This document shows, in pieces, positions 21,140-32,834 of a stretch of 64,000 nt of DNA. Made by a program: the position numbers and the translations under genes. The notes beneath the pieces are model-generated. The model ran no database searches, was not told the DNA's origin, and saw only the letters and a list, made by a program, of their open reading frames with translations. Every line of letters begins with the position of its first letter. Within the stretch, counting starts at the first letter, position 1. The stretch covers positions 1 to 64,000 of the forward strand of contig WHVA01000219.1 of assembly GCA_015179125.1 (NCBI GenBank), written 5' to 3'. This stretch comes from Gautieria morchelliformis (Eukaryota; Basidiomycota; Agaricomycetes; Gomphales; Gomphaceae).

Positions 21140-21569
21140 AATAGTGCTAGGCCTCAGACATCCATGTGATGTCGATGGCCAATGTGAAGGCTATGCTTCA
21201 GGTAAGTTGTCGTTGTCTTGTGCAGGCCCCTTTGGATGTGTGCAGTCACCCGGGTAAGCTTCATGTTGGGGTGGACCAGTGGATGTCACCAAACATGTTT
21301 TTTTTCCTTGGTGTTACCATCATGGGGTCTTTGATGGGGAAATGCAGCACCTCCCCTTGGATTTCATTTGGTGATTTTACTTGTTTATTCATAACACTTG
21401 TGAACTTATTCACTGTTTAGCCTTTAGAGGGACACACAGGTGTGTACCTTGCCAAGCAGCTATTCAAATGTCTCAAGGCTTATGGGATTCATGATAAGGT
21501 AAGAATGCAGCTGGACCACATCTGGAATAATGTCTAATTCCCTGCATACTCCTCCAGATTCTGGGACTA
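21140..21569 (+). pseudogene. hAT transposase, N-terminal/central part
   Basis: The plus strand reads LHVGVDQWMSPN, FFFLGVTIMG, then after a GTGATT...TTTAG intron (about 21371-21420) EGHTGVYLAKQLFKCLKAYG and IHDK. A second intron starts GTAAGAATG and ends CTCCAG before ATTCTGGGACTA. The order D-x-W-x-SPN, LGVT and HTG-x-x-LA is diagnostic of hAT transposases. The frame stops at the TA where a pogo element is inserted; it continues in frame in the inverted piece at 17862. Confidence 0.75.
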
Positions 21570-23400
21570 CAGTAGACTCCCTCCTAACGCATACCTCTCG
21601 GTGGACACCTTGGAGTATACGATATGAGGGAGTATGTGGTATTCGAGAGATTTAGGGTTAGGGTTAGCAGGCACGGGACCTGCCAAAGAGTACTAGTAGG
21701 CTATAGACTACTTCGGTATGTGTGAAATAACTAGTCAACTTGCCGTCTTTCAAATTCTTCATCCCAGCAGCCCGTGTCCTCTGTCCAAATGAACCCAACA
21801 TCATCTCTAGCTTACGGGCGAATGGATCATCAATGTCTCGAACATATCTCCTCAAAAGCAACACAGCCTGAAGAGCTTCATTATGCGTAGGAGTAGGTTC
21901 GATGGGTACGTCGTTATCAATGTCATCACTATCCTTGTTTTCTTCCCATGCCTTCTTCATATCCATCACTGACTGATAAATATCTTTGTCAGTTCCCTCA
22001 AACATGTGCGACTCATCAGCTGGATTCAGAAGCTCCGCAATGTCCATTCAGTTCAAACGCTGGAGCACTCCTGTCGACTCCAAATCATCCAAAGCTCTTT
22101 GCATGAGCTGCTCAACTGCAATGGGATCTTCAGGAGTGTTTGAGTCAGCAGTAGTGTGGATGAGGGATGAAATGGCGAGAGATGGGGGTTGGATAGGTGG
22201 CAAGTCGATGTGAGGTAAGATGCCAGCCTTATGCCAGCAGTTTCAGATCGTTGTGGTATCCACCTCGTTCCATGCTCCATTGGCGAGTTGCATAGCTTCG
22301 AGTTGGTCGATATCATAGATTTGCGATGGTGTGATGCCAGCATCATAAAGATCAATAGAATGATGGATAAATTTTGCATGGTAATGGGCGTTGAAACACT
22401 GGATAATGCCCTGATCATTGGGCTGTACATGTGAAGTAAGGTTCAGCTCGAAGTTTTCGACACATATGTTGGCAATATTGTTTGGAACGATGTGGCCTGC
22501 AAAATTATCCTGCAAAAGCAGGATCTTTCTACCCTCATCCTGTAGCTTCCTGTCCCAATCCGACAACCATTCCTGATAGAGAGCGGCAGTTATCCATGCT
22601 TTTGCATTGTTCCAATAGAGAAAGCCGAGCTGTGCACCTGTTTTTTTGTTGAATGGCTGAGGCTTCTATGCTTTCCCAATGATAAGGGGGGGTAATTTAT
22701 CCGAACTGTCTGCATTCGCCGTGAATAAATAGGTTAGTCTTGCCTTCTTGCCTTTGATACCAGCATGTTGCTTGTCTGACAGTCCTCGATCAGGAGGCAT
22801 ACTTTTAATTTAATCATTTTAATACGAGACTGCATCTAAGAATGAACGAGAACTCACGCATAGAATAACGCAGACTCATCTGTATTAAAAATGTCACGTG
22901 GTGCATAGCCAAGTTTGTTTAGAAGCTCTTGGATACGCAGCCATTCCTTCTTGACAGTATCAGAGGCTGTAGAAGCAGCTTCTCCAGGACGCTTCAACTG
23001 CTTCAAACCATTCTGTTCCTTATACCGAGTTAACCACCCCTCGCTCAAGTTAAGACGCTCATCCTCCGGCACACAGACAAGATCCCCGAACTTCTTCCAT
23101 TTTTGATGGATGACATCACCAGTGAGAAGCAGCTTCTCTGCCATCACCTTTGCAACCCAAAGATCCAGCATTTCCGTCACCTCAGGATGTTGTGTCTGAC
23201 GCACTGGTTTCGCCAAACGCGCCCGTACTACAGCCCTCAAATTCCACTCGCCATGTTGCTTCATGCTTGAGCCAGGCTGAAACTCTTGGCTGTTTGAGTT
23301 GGAGGTTAGGGTAGATCACATTGAAGTGCTTTGCATTTTTTGTCTGATTTTCGCCATTTGCGTGATGCCAGTTGATAATCTCAAGCCTCTGTTAGAGCAT
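21570..23400 (-). pseudogene. pogo/Tigger-type transposase and 3' end of its element
   Basis: The 3' terminal inverted repeat (CAGTAGACTCCCTC, after TA 21568-21569) is followed on the minus strand by a transposase. The N-terminal helix-turn-helix parts are QPRVSAWLKHEA and the CENP-B-type domain QTQHPEVTEMLDLWV, NLSEGWLTRYKEQNGLK. The DDE_1 catalytic region follows: FNTDESALFYA, an intron 22857-22802 leading to MPPDRGLSDKQHAG, LLLQDNFAGHI and QPNDQGIIQCF. All three Asp positions remain. Damage: a frameshift near 23255, a TGA at 22241-22243 and another at 22048-22050. The 5' end is absent here; it is at 17863-18204. Confidence 0.85.
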
Positions 23401-23520
23401 AGCATTTTCTTTCTTCTGAAATTCTGGTAATTTTTTCTGCTCACTGGACTCGGAGCTGTTTGCGGGTTGTGCAGGACCTGCAGAAAGCTTAGTACACTAT
23501 GTCTTAAATCACGATTTTGA

Positions 23521-23925
23521 ATGACATTTGCTTGCGCTTCTTCGAAGGCCTGTCACTCTTCTCACCACCCCCAGCAAGCTCCATTAGCTGGTGTACAATG
23601 TTTGTCTCCTGTAAACCCAACCTCTGAAATCCCCTTTCATAATCAGAGGTGTTGTACCCTCTTCATCAAGAAGAATGATGGCTCATTCCTACTCATGCAG
23701 GACTACCAGGCCTTGAACACTGTTATGATCAAGAACCAGTACCCAATTCCGCTCATTTCTGAGCTGATCACACAACTCCCTGTGCACAAAGTACTTCACT
23801 AAGCTGGATGTCTGCTGGGGTTTCAACAAAACCTCAAATACTTTTCAACTACAAAGCCCTTAACTCATGGACAAGCTCACTGGTGAGAATACCACTCTCA
23901 GTTCATCCTCGCCACAGGAAGATAG
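23521..23925 (+). pseudogene. Gypsy RT fragment joined to an RNase H fragment
   Basis: The plus strand reads LFIKKNDGSFLLMQDYQALN and IKNQYPIPLISELITQL, an RT finger region. After an internal deletion (23815-23835) it reads LKYFSTTKPLTHGQAHW of RNase H. Truncated on both sides. Confidence 0.85.
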
Positions 23926-24097
23926 AAATTTGAACGCCCGAGTTTACGTTGGGGTTCACGTCGAATTCGCCTTCGTGAAACGCCCAATTGACTTCAAGAG
24001 ACTTCTCAATATCATGTTCTCATGAGAAACAGACGATTATGTACCTCTTCCGCCTATACTTACATAGACTCACAAAAGATTCCCTTACTCGTATCAT

Positions 24098-26372
24098 CAG
24101 CCCACTCGGTCAAACCAGACTTCAGCGCCTTCTCTACCTTCGCCCTTTGGTTCTTTGACCCCAACACCGGCACCCCACACGCCCCTAAACGCGATACCTT
24201 CCACGTGCTCAGTTTCCCCCGCGTGTTTTCCAAAGATGAACTCCAAGAAGCCAGCCCCGGGTGTAACTGCGAAAGGACGTCCATCATCGTCGGTCTCCGG
24301 CGCGTTAGGGAATGGCGCCGGAAAAGTAAGTGCAGATATAACATCAAACTTGTTTCCAGAAACATGGTAAATGAGTAGATGTGTGAGCCATACTTTTGGC
24401 CAAGTCGCAATAAACGCAGGCGCAGACTTGTTTAACAGTGGTTGAAGCGCTTCCGGGGTAATATCGTCACATCCCTTTAGTCTTGGTTCAGAGGGATGGG
24501 GTGGGGGATAGAGACATAGAGTAAGTTGTCCGTATGCAGGGTTAAATATATACCAGCCAGTTCTTGGTGAGGGGCAGTTGACTTGATTCCGTCTGAAGGT
24601 CGGGGAGATCTTTCAGTATAATCTTGGCGAATACCAGTTTCTTCCAGTATAGGCAACCTAGGGGTCGCCGACGACTCGACAGGGGGCTCGTGGAAGTTGT
24701 ACAATTTAGGCAGGCTCACCGTTTATCCCAGTCAATCTGTTTGAGAGCCAACGATTTCTCCAGTAGCCGCCACTTTATCAATTGCAAAAATGCGGGATCA
24801 GACATCGCATTGACGAGTATAGCAACTCCGAGCCCGTCGTGGGCTGAACGAGTTACAATTGAGTAATGTCCTATCGTTTCACCATTATGTTCAATGAACT
24901 AGACATGAGAGCGTGTTGGGGAATATCAAAGCATCGGTGGCTTTATCCTGAAATGAATTGCAGCAACCACATACCTCATGACCCTGGTAGGTGTATCTGA
25001 TTTGACCCATTCCATAGACGGAAGGACTGAGCTCAGGTACTGGACCTCGAGATGCTAGAACAGCTACCCCATCAGTGACTCTTTCGACAACAGATGGGGG
25101 AATGACTGTGTCATTAGTGTAAGGAGATCTCCCTGATAAAAGGAGACTCTGCAGCCATGTTGCCTGAAAAATCATCATCTGGACCAGCTGCTAATCGTAA
25201 GCACTTGAGAACACATACCATATCCTTGGCGTTTGATATAATTCCTCCAGCTCCAGAAAGAACTTCACCGCCACCTTTCTTGGTCCAGAAAGGAATCGGT
25301 TTGAACCGTATCTTCCTATCTCCCTTCATCCCTAATCCGCTGCTACCAGTGTCCAAAAACGCCTCTGCAAGTTTGCCGGACTGTTCGGCTTCAGTGATGT
25401 TATATGTCGTCGAATTCAAATCGAGAGGCAAAATGATGTTCTGTGTGATATATTGTTCAAAGGGAGTGCCTGTCACATGTGAGATGATGTGGGCACCCAA
25501 GGCATACATGTCTATGGTCAGTGAACGGCTGAGCGAATGAACACCGGCGGGGATAATTTAAATGCCTCGTACGGTTATTGTACTGCCAACTGTGAACCAG
25601 TCTGAATGCTGCGTCGATTATGTGTATTACAATTACTCACGTTTGTCGAAATTCAGTCGATGGTCGCAGATAGCGCAGCTTAGCTACCTAATATATGACC
25701 GTGGATAAGGACGTTGCAGTTAGAAGTGCGATTCACTTTGTGAGCAAGATCGTGATGTGGAACTCACAGCGCTTTCTGCGGTATCGTGTAGGCTGTAGCC
25801 AAATTCGTGACGGGGCAGGCCTGTCCGGTGACTGAGGATGTCTACAAGATCCGCATGTTCTTGAGCGATTGGATCTTGCAGGGCCCAGAGGGTTTCCGGG
25901 AGGATATCCTTGATCTTAGTATCCCAAGCTATAGGTATGCTCTCATTGGCCGTAAGCAAGCCTACACCGAGCGCGGTGAACAGCTTTGAGTTAGATCCCA
26001 CGGCGAACAAGGTCTATCCATCAAATGAAGACGTCGCCCTTGAAACTTTAGAAGTGTCGCGTCAAACTTCATGTTACAATAGTTTACCTGATCATCCACC
26101 GGGTTTCCCCAGCGATCCGCAACTCCAAAGCCCTTGGTTTCGGTGGACCATCCTTCACCATCCTTGTTTCTACGGGTGACGACAATAGCCACACCTTTCA
26201 TACCTCGAGTACTTCCTGTCTCCTTGAGCCACGCAGCGAATTCATCATCAAGGATTGGGAAGCGACCATCATCCCTCTCGGCGTGGAAAAAGGACTGTTC
26301 TTCAGCACCATGGGCGAAATTCTGAAGAACAGACAGTACTACAGACAACAAGGTAGTGGAAGGGAGAAGCAT
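24098..26372 (-). CDS. Secreted beta-lactamase-like serine hydrolase (one frameshift)
   Basis: A penicillin-binding/class C beta-lactamase fold hydrolase, a family of fungal esterases and peptidase-like enzymes. The start at 26372 gives a signal peptide (MLLPSTTLLSVVLSVLQNFAHG). Splicing gives exons 26372-26098, 26013-25768, 25687-25641, 25589-25573 (17 nt), 25511-25219, 25163-24975, 24898-24720 and 24657-24098. The nucleophile motif is S-x-x-K as GSNSK, the Y-x-N motif is WQYNN (coded by the 17-nt exon), and HNGETIGHYS is the third motif. The C-terminal beta domain reads TPEALQPLLNKSAPAF and GVWGAGVGVKEPKGEG. Near 24545-24555 the frame must shift by one base between LAGIY and NPAYGQLTLC, either a real mutation or a sequencing error. 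The substrate is unknown. Confidence 0.8.
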
Positions 26373-26718
26373 TCCTCTGACTGCGCTTCAACCACGGAGA
26401 GAGATACTTAAATCAATCATCGGAGTTTAGAATCTATATACCGTTCTGGGGACTCTGGGCATCAGGCACGCAATGCAATTTTTGGCACGACAAAGTTTCT
26501 AAATGGCATAGCATAACAGCAGACAGCTTACAATATTGGAGTGCAGCATCACGATGGTGGAAACTAAAACCTCCTAATCCCGATGCGACTCAGCAAGACC
26601 CCTGCACACCCAGGCGCGAGTCTCAGTTCTTCATAAAACCCACGCCTAAGCCTGCAGAAACATTGCGAGAGGCATTTGCTCCGGACTTATACCTGATGCT
26701 TCTACATGAGTCTAGGAT

Positions 26719-27977
26719 TCAGCCGAAGCATATTTGAGGACTTACGTATACACCTAAACTTTGTAAAGCCTGAGTGGCTGCCTCGTTCTTTGCTGCCTTC
26801 TTGGTCGTTGCCCTTCCTTTACCAACGCAGCGTTGATCGATCAGCGCAGATACGGCCCATACAGGTGTGGCCTTCCCATTCGTAACATCTGACTCGGTCC
26901 AATCCCATTCAACAAATTTGCCCTTTTGTTGGAGGTATTGATTAAACAAGCTCAAATGACCTGTCGTCATACCGGTCGGAGGTAGACAATAACTCGTGGG
27001 TGGCATCTGATACTGGACAAGGGGTGGCGTAGGTGAGATGTCGTCACCCTCAGCTATTGGAGATATAGTTTCCGGGGCGAAACCATATTCGGCGCGGATG
27101 ATGCGGTATGCAAGGATAACATACGGTCGGAAAAGGACTGAGAGCCACCGCTGTACTACTTCAAGACCTTGCGTGACATATACCCCTGCAACGTAGGACT
27201 GCCGTTCCACCGATACGAGTCAGTCATTGAATGTCCTATAGGATCAAAATTGCTTCTCACCTCGAACACGTCAGCTGTAAGTGGAAAAAAGAAATAACCA
27301 AGCAAGTGCGAATGAAGGCGCATGAGGTTAATATTCGATTCTGTTATTAACATTGGCGAACCTTGAATGTTAGTCGAAGCTCTGAGGGTTATCGCCTGTG
27401 CCGGATGGAGGCGTAAAGAGTCAGGTAATCGATAGTGAGTTGATCTAAACGTAATACCACGACAGTGGATATTTAGGTGTGTTGTAAGTTAAACCATGCA
27501 AAAGAACAAACATGGCAGCCAGAGTAGGGTTACCAACCACGAGAGCACGGATTTTCTAGATCAAAAATCTCAGATGAAGTTGGGTCAAAGAGGGTACCGG
27601 CTCACGGTTGCCGGCCCCACGCGGAGACAGGGATACATCTCCCTGATCAAAGCGGTCGCGCAAAGCCCGAGGACGGAATCGCCCAGGTGTTCGAGCCTGA
27701 TAGTCATATTGAGATATAAGAACAAAAGAGTCAGGGTGTCCAGGGACACTTCAAATTGACTGACGTTTCATTATCTGGTCTAAATATGCATGATCAAACA
27801 TTCAATTCGCAGACATAAAAACAGGGCACAGCACGCTGGATCTCCTGGGGCGTCTTCAAATACGTGAGTAGGCCGTGCGAAAACACTGCGATGGGTATAA
27901 ACTTGAAGCATTATATCATCCGAGGAGATTGAAGGTATTGGCGGAAGATCTTCTCGCCTGGTTTGTGTGTCAAAAAT
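26719..27977 (-). CDS. Ribonuclease III with dsRNA-binding domain
   Basis: Cleaves double-stranded RNA, probably in rRNA/snRNA processing or RNA turnover. Splicing the minus strand gives exons 27977-27835, 27779-27765 (15 nt), 27696-27606, 27555-27512, 27444-27362, 27274-27261 (14 nt) and 27198-26719. The joined frame reads LPPIPSISSDDIMLQVYTHR, the RNase III signature NETLEHLGDSVLG with the acidic residues, LRVGPATKIRALVVGN, then ADVFESYVAGVYVTQGLEVV with the second Asp and Glu. The C-terminus is a dsRNA-binding domain ending GKGRATTKKAAKNEAATQAL. All four acidic catalytic positions are present. The first exon, upstream of 27977, is not resolved; the stop at 26719 may be bypassed by a further intron starting GTAAGT. 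Confidence 0.8.
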
Positions 27978-28799
27978 CTGACCACAGTCCACAACAGCCT
28001 AATGCTATTTACCTGAGCCCGGGGCTTACAAAGTGTTACAGTCGAGATCACAAAAAAGGCTGTCAATGTACTCACTCGAGAGGTGCTGTTATCATTTCCT
28101 CCCTTAGAGGGGCGTGGGGCGAGTAAGTACCAGCTGTGAAGGAATGTATCCAACGACGATACAAGAGTGCCTCGTGTAACGGTGCCTTACGACAGCCACT
28201 GGCAGGCGCCTCGGCAAGATACGTGGCACTCCGGTAGTTGCGCCGCCATTTCACTCTCCGCCATCCAGAAGCCCTAAAGAAACAAAAAGGAGCCGTTGTA
28301 GGGTTTCGACAGATCGATTGGGACGGCCCCATGGGGAGAACCAGCGTCCAAACTAATATAGAGGCTTCGTTTCGAATGGTTAGACAGATGGCTATAAACA
28401 CAGTTACACTTAATTACCCGTGTGCCAGTCTGGCAGTGGCCTGTGGCAATAGAGCACCAAAGTCTTGTGTATGAAGGGCACTCTGAGAGGTGAGTAATTC
28501 AAATTCATTTACTAAGTATCCTTATTTCTGAGACATAACTCTAAAACCGATGGAATTGATAAATTAGATAATAACATACTAACATAGAACTAAATTGTGC
28601 ACTACGTTGAAGACAAAGCCCATAAGCAAAATTGGCGATATTCGCCAACCTAAACGAGCTCCCAGCCGTTTTTCCGAAAGAGCTGCCGAAAACGGGCGTC
28701 CTTGGAGGTTCCCAGTAGAGTTCCCAGGAGTTGAAGCTCTTAAATTGGCCAAGGCCACACATGATCAAACATTGTCTGATGACCATTGATTCTAAACAC
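27978..28799. other. Intergenic, probably with the RNase III first exon
   Basis: The missing first exon and promoter of the RNase III gene should lie in 27978-28400. A short ATG exon ending at a GTGAGT donor near 28088 is possible but its phase does not fit. From 28400 to 28799 I see nothing. Confidence 0.4.
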
Positions 28800-30506
28800 T
28801 CACTGTACAGTCTGTAAAAGCGGTGGATTTGCATTTCGTACCAGAGTTTCGAAGTAACTCTGAAACCACGTGCCAGCTTGCGGCGCGGGCTGTGCTGCGT
28901 CTGACTGAACACAGTCTGGGCGTGATGTATATTCATAAAGAGCCGAGGTCTCATTGCACCGAAATACTTACGAGGATCGAACCGGGGGGCAGTCGAATCG
29001 GTTGTCCCATCGCTTTCGCCAGGAGGCTTCACCTATTCCCATCGTGAATAATGTGACCATAAAAGATGGCCTAGGATCTCACCCACTGCAGTCCAGGGAA
29101 ATTTTTGACAAACGAAAGTATGTTTGGCAGACATTTCGGTCAGAACATATAAAATAAATTTGGGCTTATGCAACTGACCACAATTCTAGAATGAAGCGAG
29201 TGTGGTGTGAATCACTGATAACGAAACACAAAGGGGATCAAACTGACGCATCTATCAAGGCATTTCCAGTGTTGGTGGTTGGACGTATCCCAAGACCAGC
29301 ACCTTATCGAAAAGCTATGGTGAGTGAATAGGAACTCACTATAACTTACGTACCCAATACATTGCACCAATCCCCAGTAGAGTTCCTGATATTCGAAACA
29401 CCAGAGCGGCTCTCTATAGATTGCATTAAACTACCGTTTGACAGGAAGTAATTGGATCCTTACGGTCAACGATGAAATGCGCCGGGAAGTTGTTCTGAAC
29501 AAGGAAAGGTGCAAGCGCATTGATGTAGAGCTCTTCGTTATAATTAGGGTTCGGCGCTGCAGCCTTATCTTCTGCACCACGAAGCAGGTTAAAGCTTGAC
29601 ACGTCTGTCGCAAGTCCTCGAACCGTAGCGTTGATTCCAGCACCTGAAAGGACTTTTCCATAGAGTTGTGCGGCTGGGGAGAGGTTTGCGGGCCAGCCCA
29701 GCCATCCAGAGTTGCCGGCATCGAGATAGAGCCAGGCATTTTGTTGTTGCAGTTTAGAAATCGCGTATGATACCAATTCCTGGAAATCGCGTGAGTCTTC
29801 TGTACGAACGCTCGCGACTAGCTGCGTACTATGTACGTTGACTCTGCGCCGGCGCATTTGGGTACGCTCTTGTTCGTTACGAGGTTTGCTAAAGCGTCGG
29901 GTTCTATAACCAATACAACGCGCACATTTGGGTATTCTTGAGGAGAATTAGAGTCGACGGGAAACATGATAATAAATGACTGACTTTCTATTTGCGCTGC
30001 GATGTTGTCTATGTAATTTTTGTAAAGTGTAGCCCCTAGCAATTTTAATACTCAGTATCAGACGATTTCAGCTTACTGTGTACTAACCTCCGTTAGCAAT
30101 AGAGAACTCTCCTGCCGAAGCCGCAGCTGCACAGTCGCGGTCGGGCAAGTCGTATATGACGGCCTGAACCAGCTGATCTGCACCAGAAGCATTTGCGGCA
30201 GCCAGATAGGTTCCAAATGTGTCGACCTTGGCCGCCACATCCATCCAGAAGAATACGGGTATGTTCTCAACTTGGGCCGCCTGAGTCGCGAGAGAGGGGT
30301 CCGACAAACTGCGTGCGTTGAATGAGATCAGTTACAGCGGTAATGAAGGAAATAATGTGACATACTTGGCGACCGCAGTTTTTACTTCATCAACAAATTC
30401 TGGAATAAGGAAAGGTGTGGCAAAAATAAATGGGTTGCTGGTCGCTGCACTCCTGACCAGTGGGGGAAGGATGGCAATCAGAGTGGCTAACGCTGTAAAC
30501 TTCATG
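28800..30506 (-). CDS. Glycoside hydrolase family 6 cellobiohydrolase, no CBM1
   Basis: A secreted enzyme that releases cellobiose from the non-reducing ends of cellulose. ATG 30506 opens a signal peptide (MKFTALATLIAILPPLVRSA) directly followed by the catalytic domain; there is no CBM1 or linker. Exons: 30506-30366, 30308-30088, 30035-29830, 29779-29464, 29413-29354, 29302-29244, 29032-28972, 28900-28800. Motifs in order: VFFWMDVAAKVDTF, VIYDLPDRDCAA (acidic loop residue), VVLVIEPDALANLVTN (catalytic acid), WLYLDAGNSGWLGWPAN, FIVDQSRSG, GDWCNVLGAGLGIRPTTN, VKPPGESDGT and QPAPQAGTWFQSYF. The intron 29243-29033 is unusually long (211 nt), and the usual F-V-W before VKP is missing, so a micro-exon may be overlooked there. 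Confidence 0.88.
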
Positions 30507-32834
30507 TTTGCGAGCGGCCTATGGTTTCATACCAGTAGTTAGCTGACGGGGCTTTAAGGCAATGAATGTCCTTGCAGATAGCATTTTTATAGCAGCCCAA
30601 CTGAGGATCCAAAAGTGTACGAATTATCCGTGAGAGCATGTATGATCCTGAAAGACACAAACAGCAATACCACAACCTACATATCTGGGTGGCCATGATG
30701 AGGTTGCCCGGGCTCGGGATTCCAAGGAGACGTAGCAATGACACAAGGCGCTATCAGTATCGAAAACCTTACATTAATTGCTCCCACGAGGAGGATCCAC
30801 GTGGCGATATTTATGAAGTCTACAACAGTTAGTCCCGCTGACGGCCCAAGGTACTGTTCAGCTGGAGAAGTGTGTACTGCGTGGGCCTTTGACTTCCCAG
30901 ATACCAGAGAACTGGATAAGGGTAGCTGCAAACCATTGTATGGGGTTTACCCCTCGAATCGCGCGTACATCTTGACACTAACTCGAGTTGATGGAAACGT
31001 GAAATCAAGCCTTCAGCTAGCCGCCCATATCAGCCTTTACCAATTTCTCCACAAAGTGGAATATTTCCTCAGAGTGGGATAAGACTGCCAGTTGTACAGT
31101 CCACCGTGACGTGGACGCCTTCGGCTCTTGGAAAAACACTAGCTTAGAGAAATATTTCTCCGTACTCGCCGAGTCGCCCGCACTTGTCCTGGAGAATATC
31201 AAGTTGGGTCGCCTTGCATCAGGTCTTTTCCCCGACGGATTTTTGAGAAGTGGTTTGCGACTTCTGTTAAGAAGACGTGGCGCCGCTCGGTGCTACCGGC
31301 ACGTAGAGCAGTAACTATAGCATCGACAAGCATTACGTCAAGATACGCCGAGAATTCTATTGCTGCCAGTGGTAGCTTAATTTGCCTATATCAGATTCCG
31401 CGTAGATTATCAGCGTGCTGCATGCAATCACTCTCCCGTTTTGGAACGTTCTGTCAAAAACTGCGCCAATTTCGTTCCCCCCAGTCAGTTCAAACGTGAC
31501 AAGCCGCATATTTATCTTACAGTAAGGAAGACGGACCATTCGTCGATACATGATACAACACAAGCCGTCTCTTGGGCTGTTTTCGCTACGCAACAGAAAG
31601 GGGCAGATCTGAGTGAGCAATGCTGTCGCAGGTGGTCAGATTGCTGGCAACAACATGTGGTTCTGCGCTATTCCGAACGGCCATGGCCCGCCATTATGCA
31701 TGATGAGTACCCGTCTGACGGAGGACAGAGGTCGGTCCGAGTCCACAGAAGAGCTTTTGATGAAGCATGGAGTTCTTCCGTCCAACTCAACCCTATTATT
31801 CATGGATCTCGATTAGTTACACCGAGCATGCACTTCGCCGCCTCCCGATCCAGCTATGAAGAGCCTAGGCGCGCATTGTCATCCCTATCAACGCGAGCTT
31901 TATCATGATGCACGCCGCGTGAGAACATGAAAGAGGTGGTCAGACATGGAAGACTGAGCGGGAAGCAATAGTGCCTAGTAGATAGAGGAGATATTCTGAA
32001 GTGGAGATAACAGAGTGACTTACCACTGGTGCACCAGAACTCACCTCACTACAGGTGGACGAGCGGGTGCAGAACGTGCGACAGGGGCAAAGGGATGGTA
32101 GCACTGCGAACCACGTAAATAAGCGAGTTGGTATACTCCGACCGACATGTACCGCCGTGTTCTCATGAAAAAGCAAAAAAGTGCTCTAGGACACCAACCA
32201 TCAATTTCTAGAAGGGCTATGTCATAGTACAAGGTGGGTGCCAGTGCCGAGCCGCAACTTGAGTCAGACGCACGGGCTAGCCTCACCGCATCAAAAAGAA
32301 GGATTAGTGTACAGAAATTCTACCGCGCCTGATAGCTCGGCGCTGCGGCCAGCGTCAACCGGATATACTTACTACTGCAGATCAGGATAGAGCCTATGTG
32401 ATTCGAGACAGCAGTTCCGGCACGGGAAAATTTCGATGATGGCGTGAGATGACGAAGATGGTAAGACTCGGGAGAAGTATGAGTGACGGGAAAACCGCAG
32501 TGAGATGTTCGTAGCCGGCAGCCACTCGTCACGACTCAGTACTCAGTCGTAAAAGACAAGTGTTATACGATTCTGGTGCATTTGTAGATATTGGTGAGTG
32601 GCGTCACTTGCCCGGATGCGCTCGAGCGGGAATCAGCGCACTGAAGACGTGCCACGTGAGATGGAATACTCCCAAGCTGCGCACACATAACCCGGTAACC
32701 GCCGATTGAATGAGACAACTGAATTAGAATGGTATGACTAATAACCCCATAGATCAAGGCTGGAGTACTTGCTAAGAACTCCCATCGTCCCAGGCTCACA
32801 CTTGGCCCACCCTGCGTTTGACCCACTTCCTGTA
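30507..32834. other. No supported gene
   Basis: Several frames of 60-155 codons occur on both strands but none shows a recognised domain. Two deserve mention: a minus-strand start at about 31520 reading MRLVTFELTGGNEIGAVFD, which resembles the N-terminus of fumarylacetoacetate hydrolase family proteins but has no recognisable continuation, and a plus-strand stretch at 31613-31816 (GNNMWFCAIPNGHGPP). The promoter of the GH6 gene should be in 30507-30800. Confidence 0.5.
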
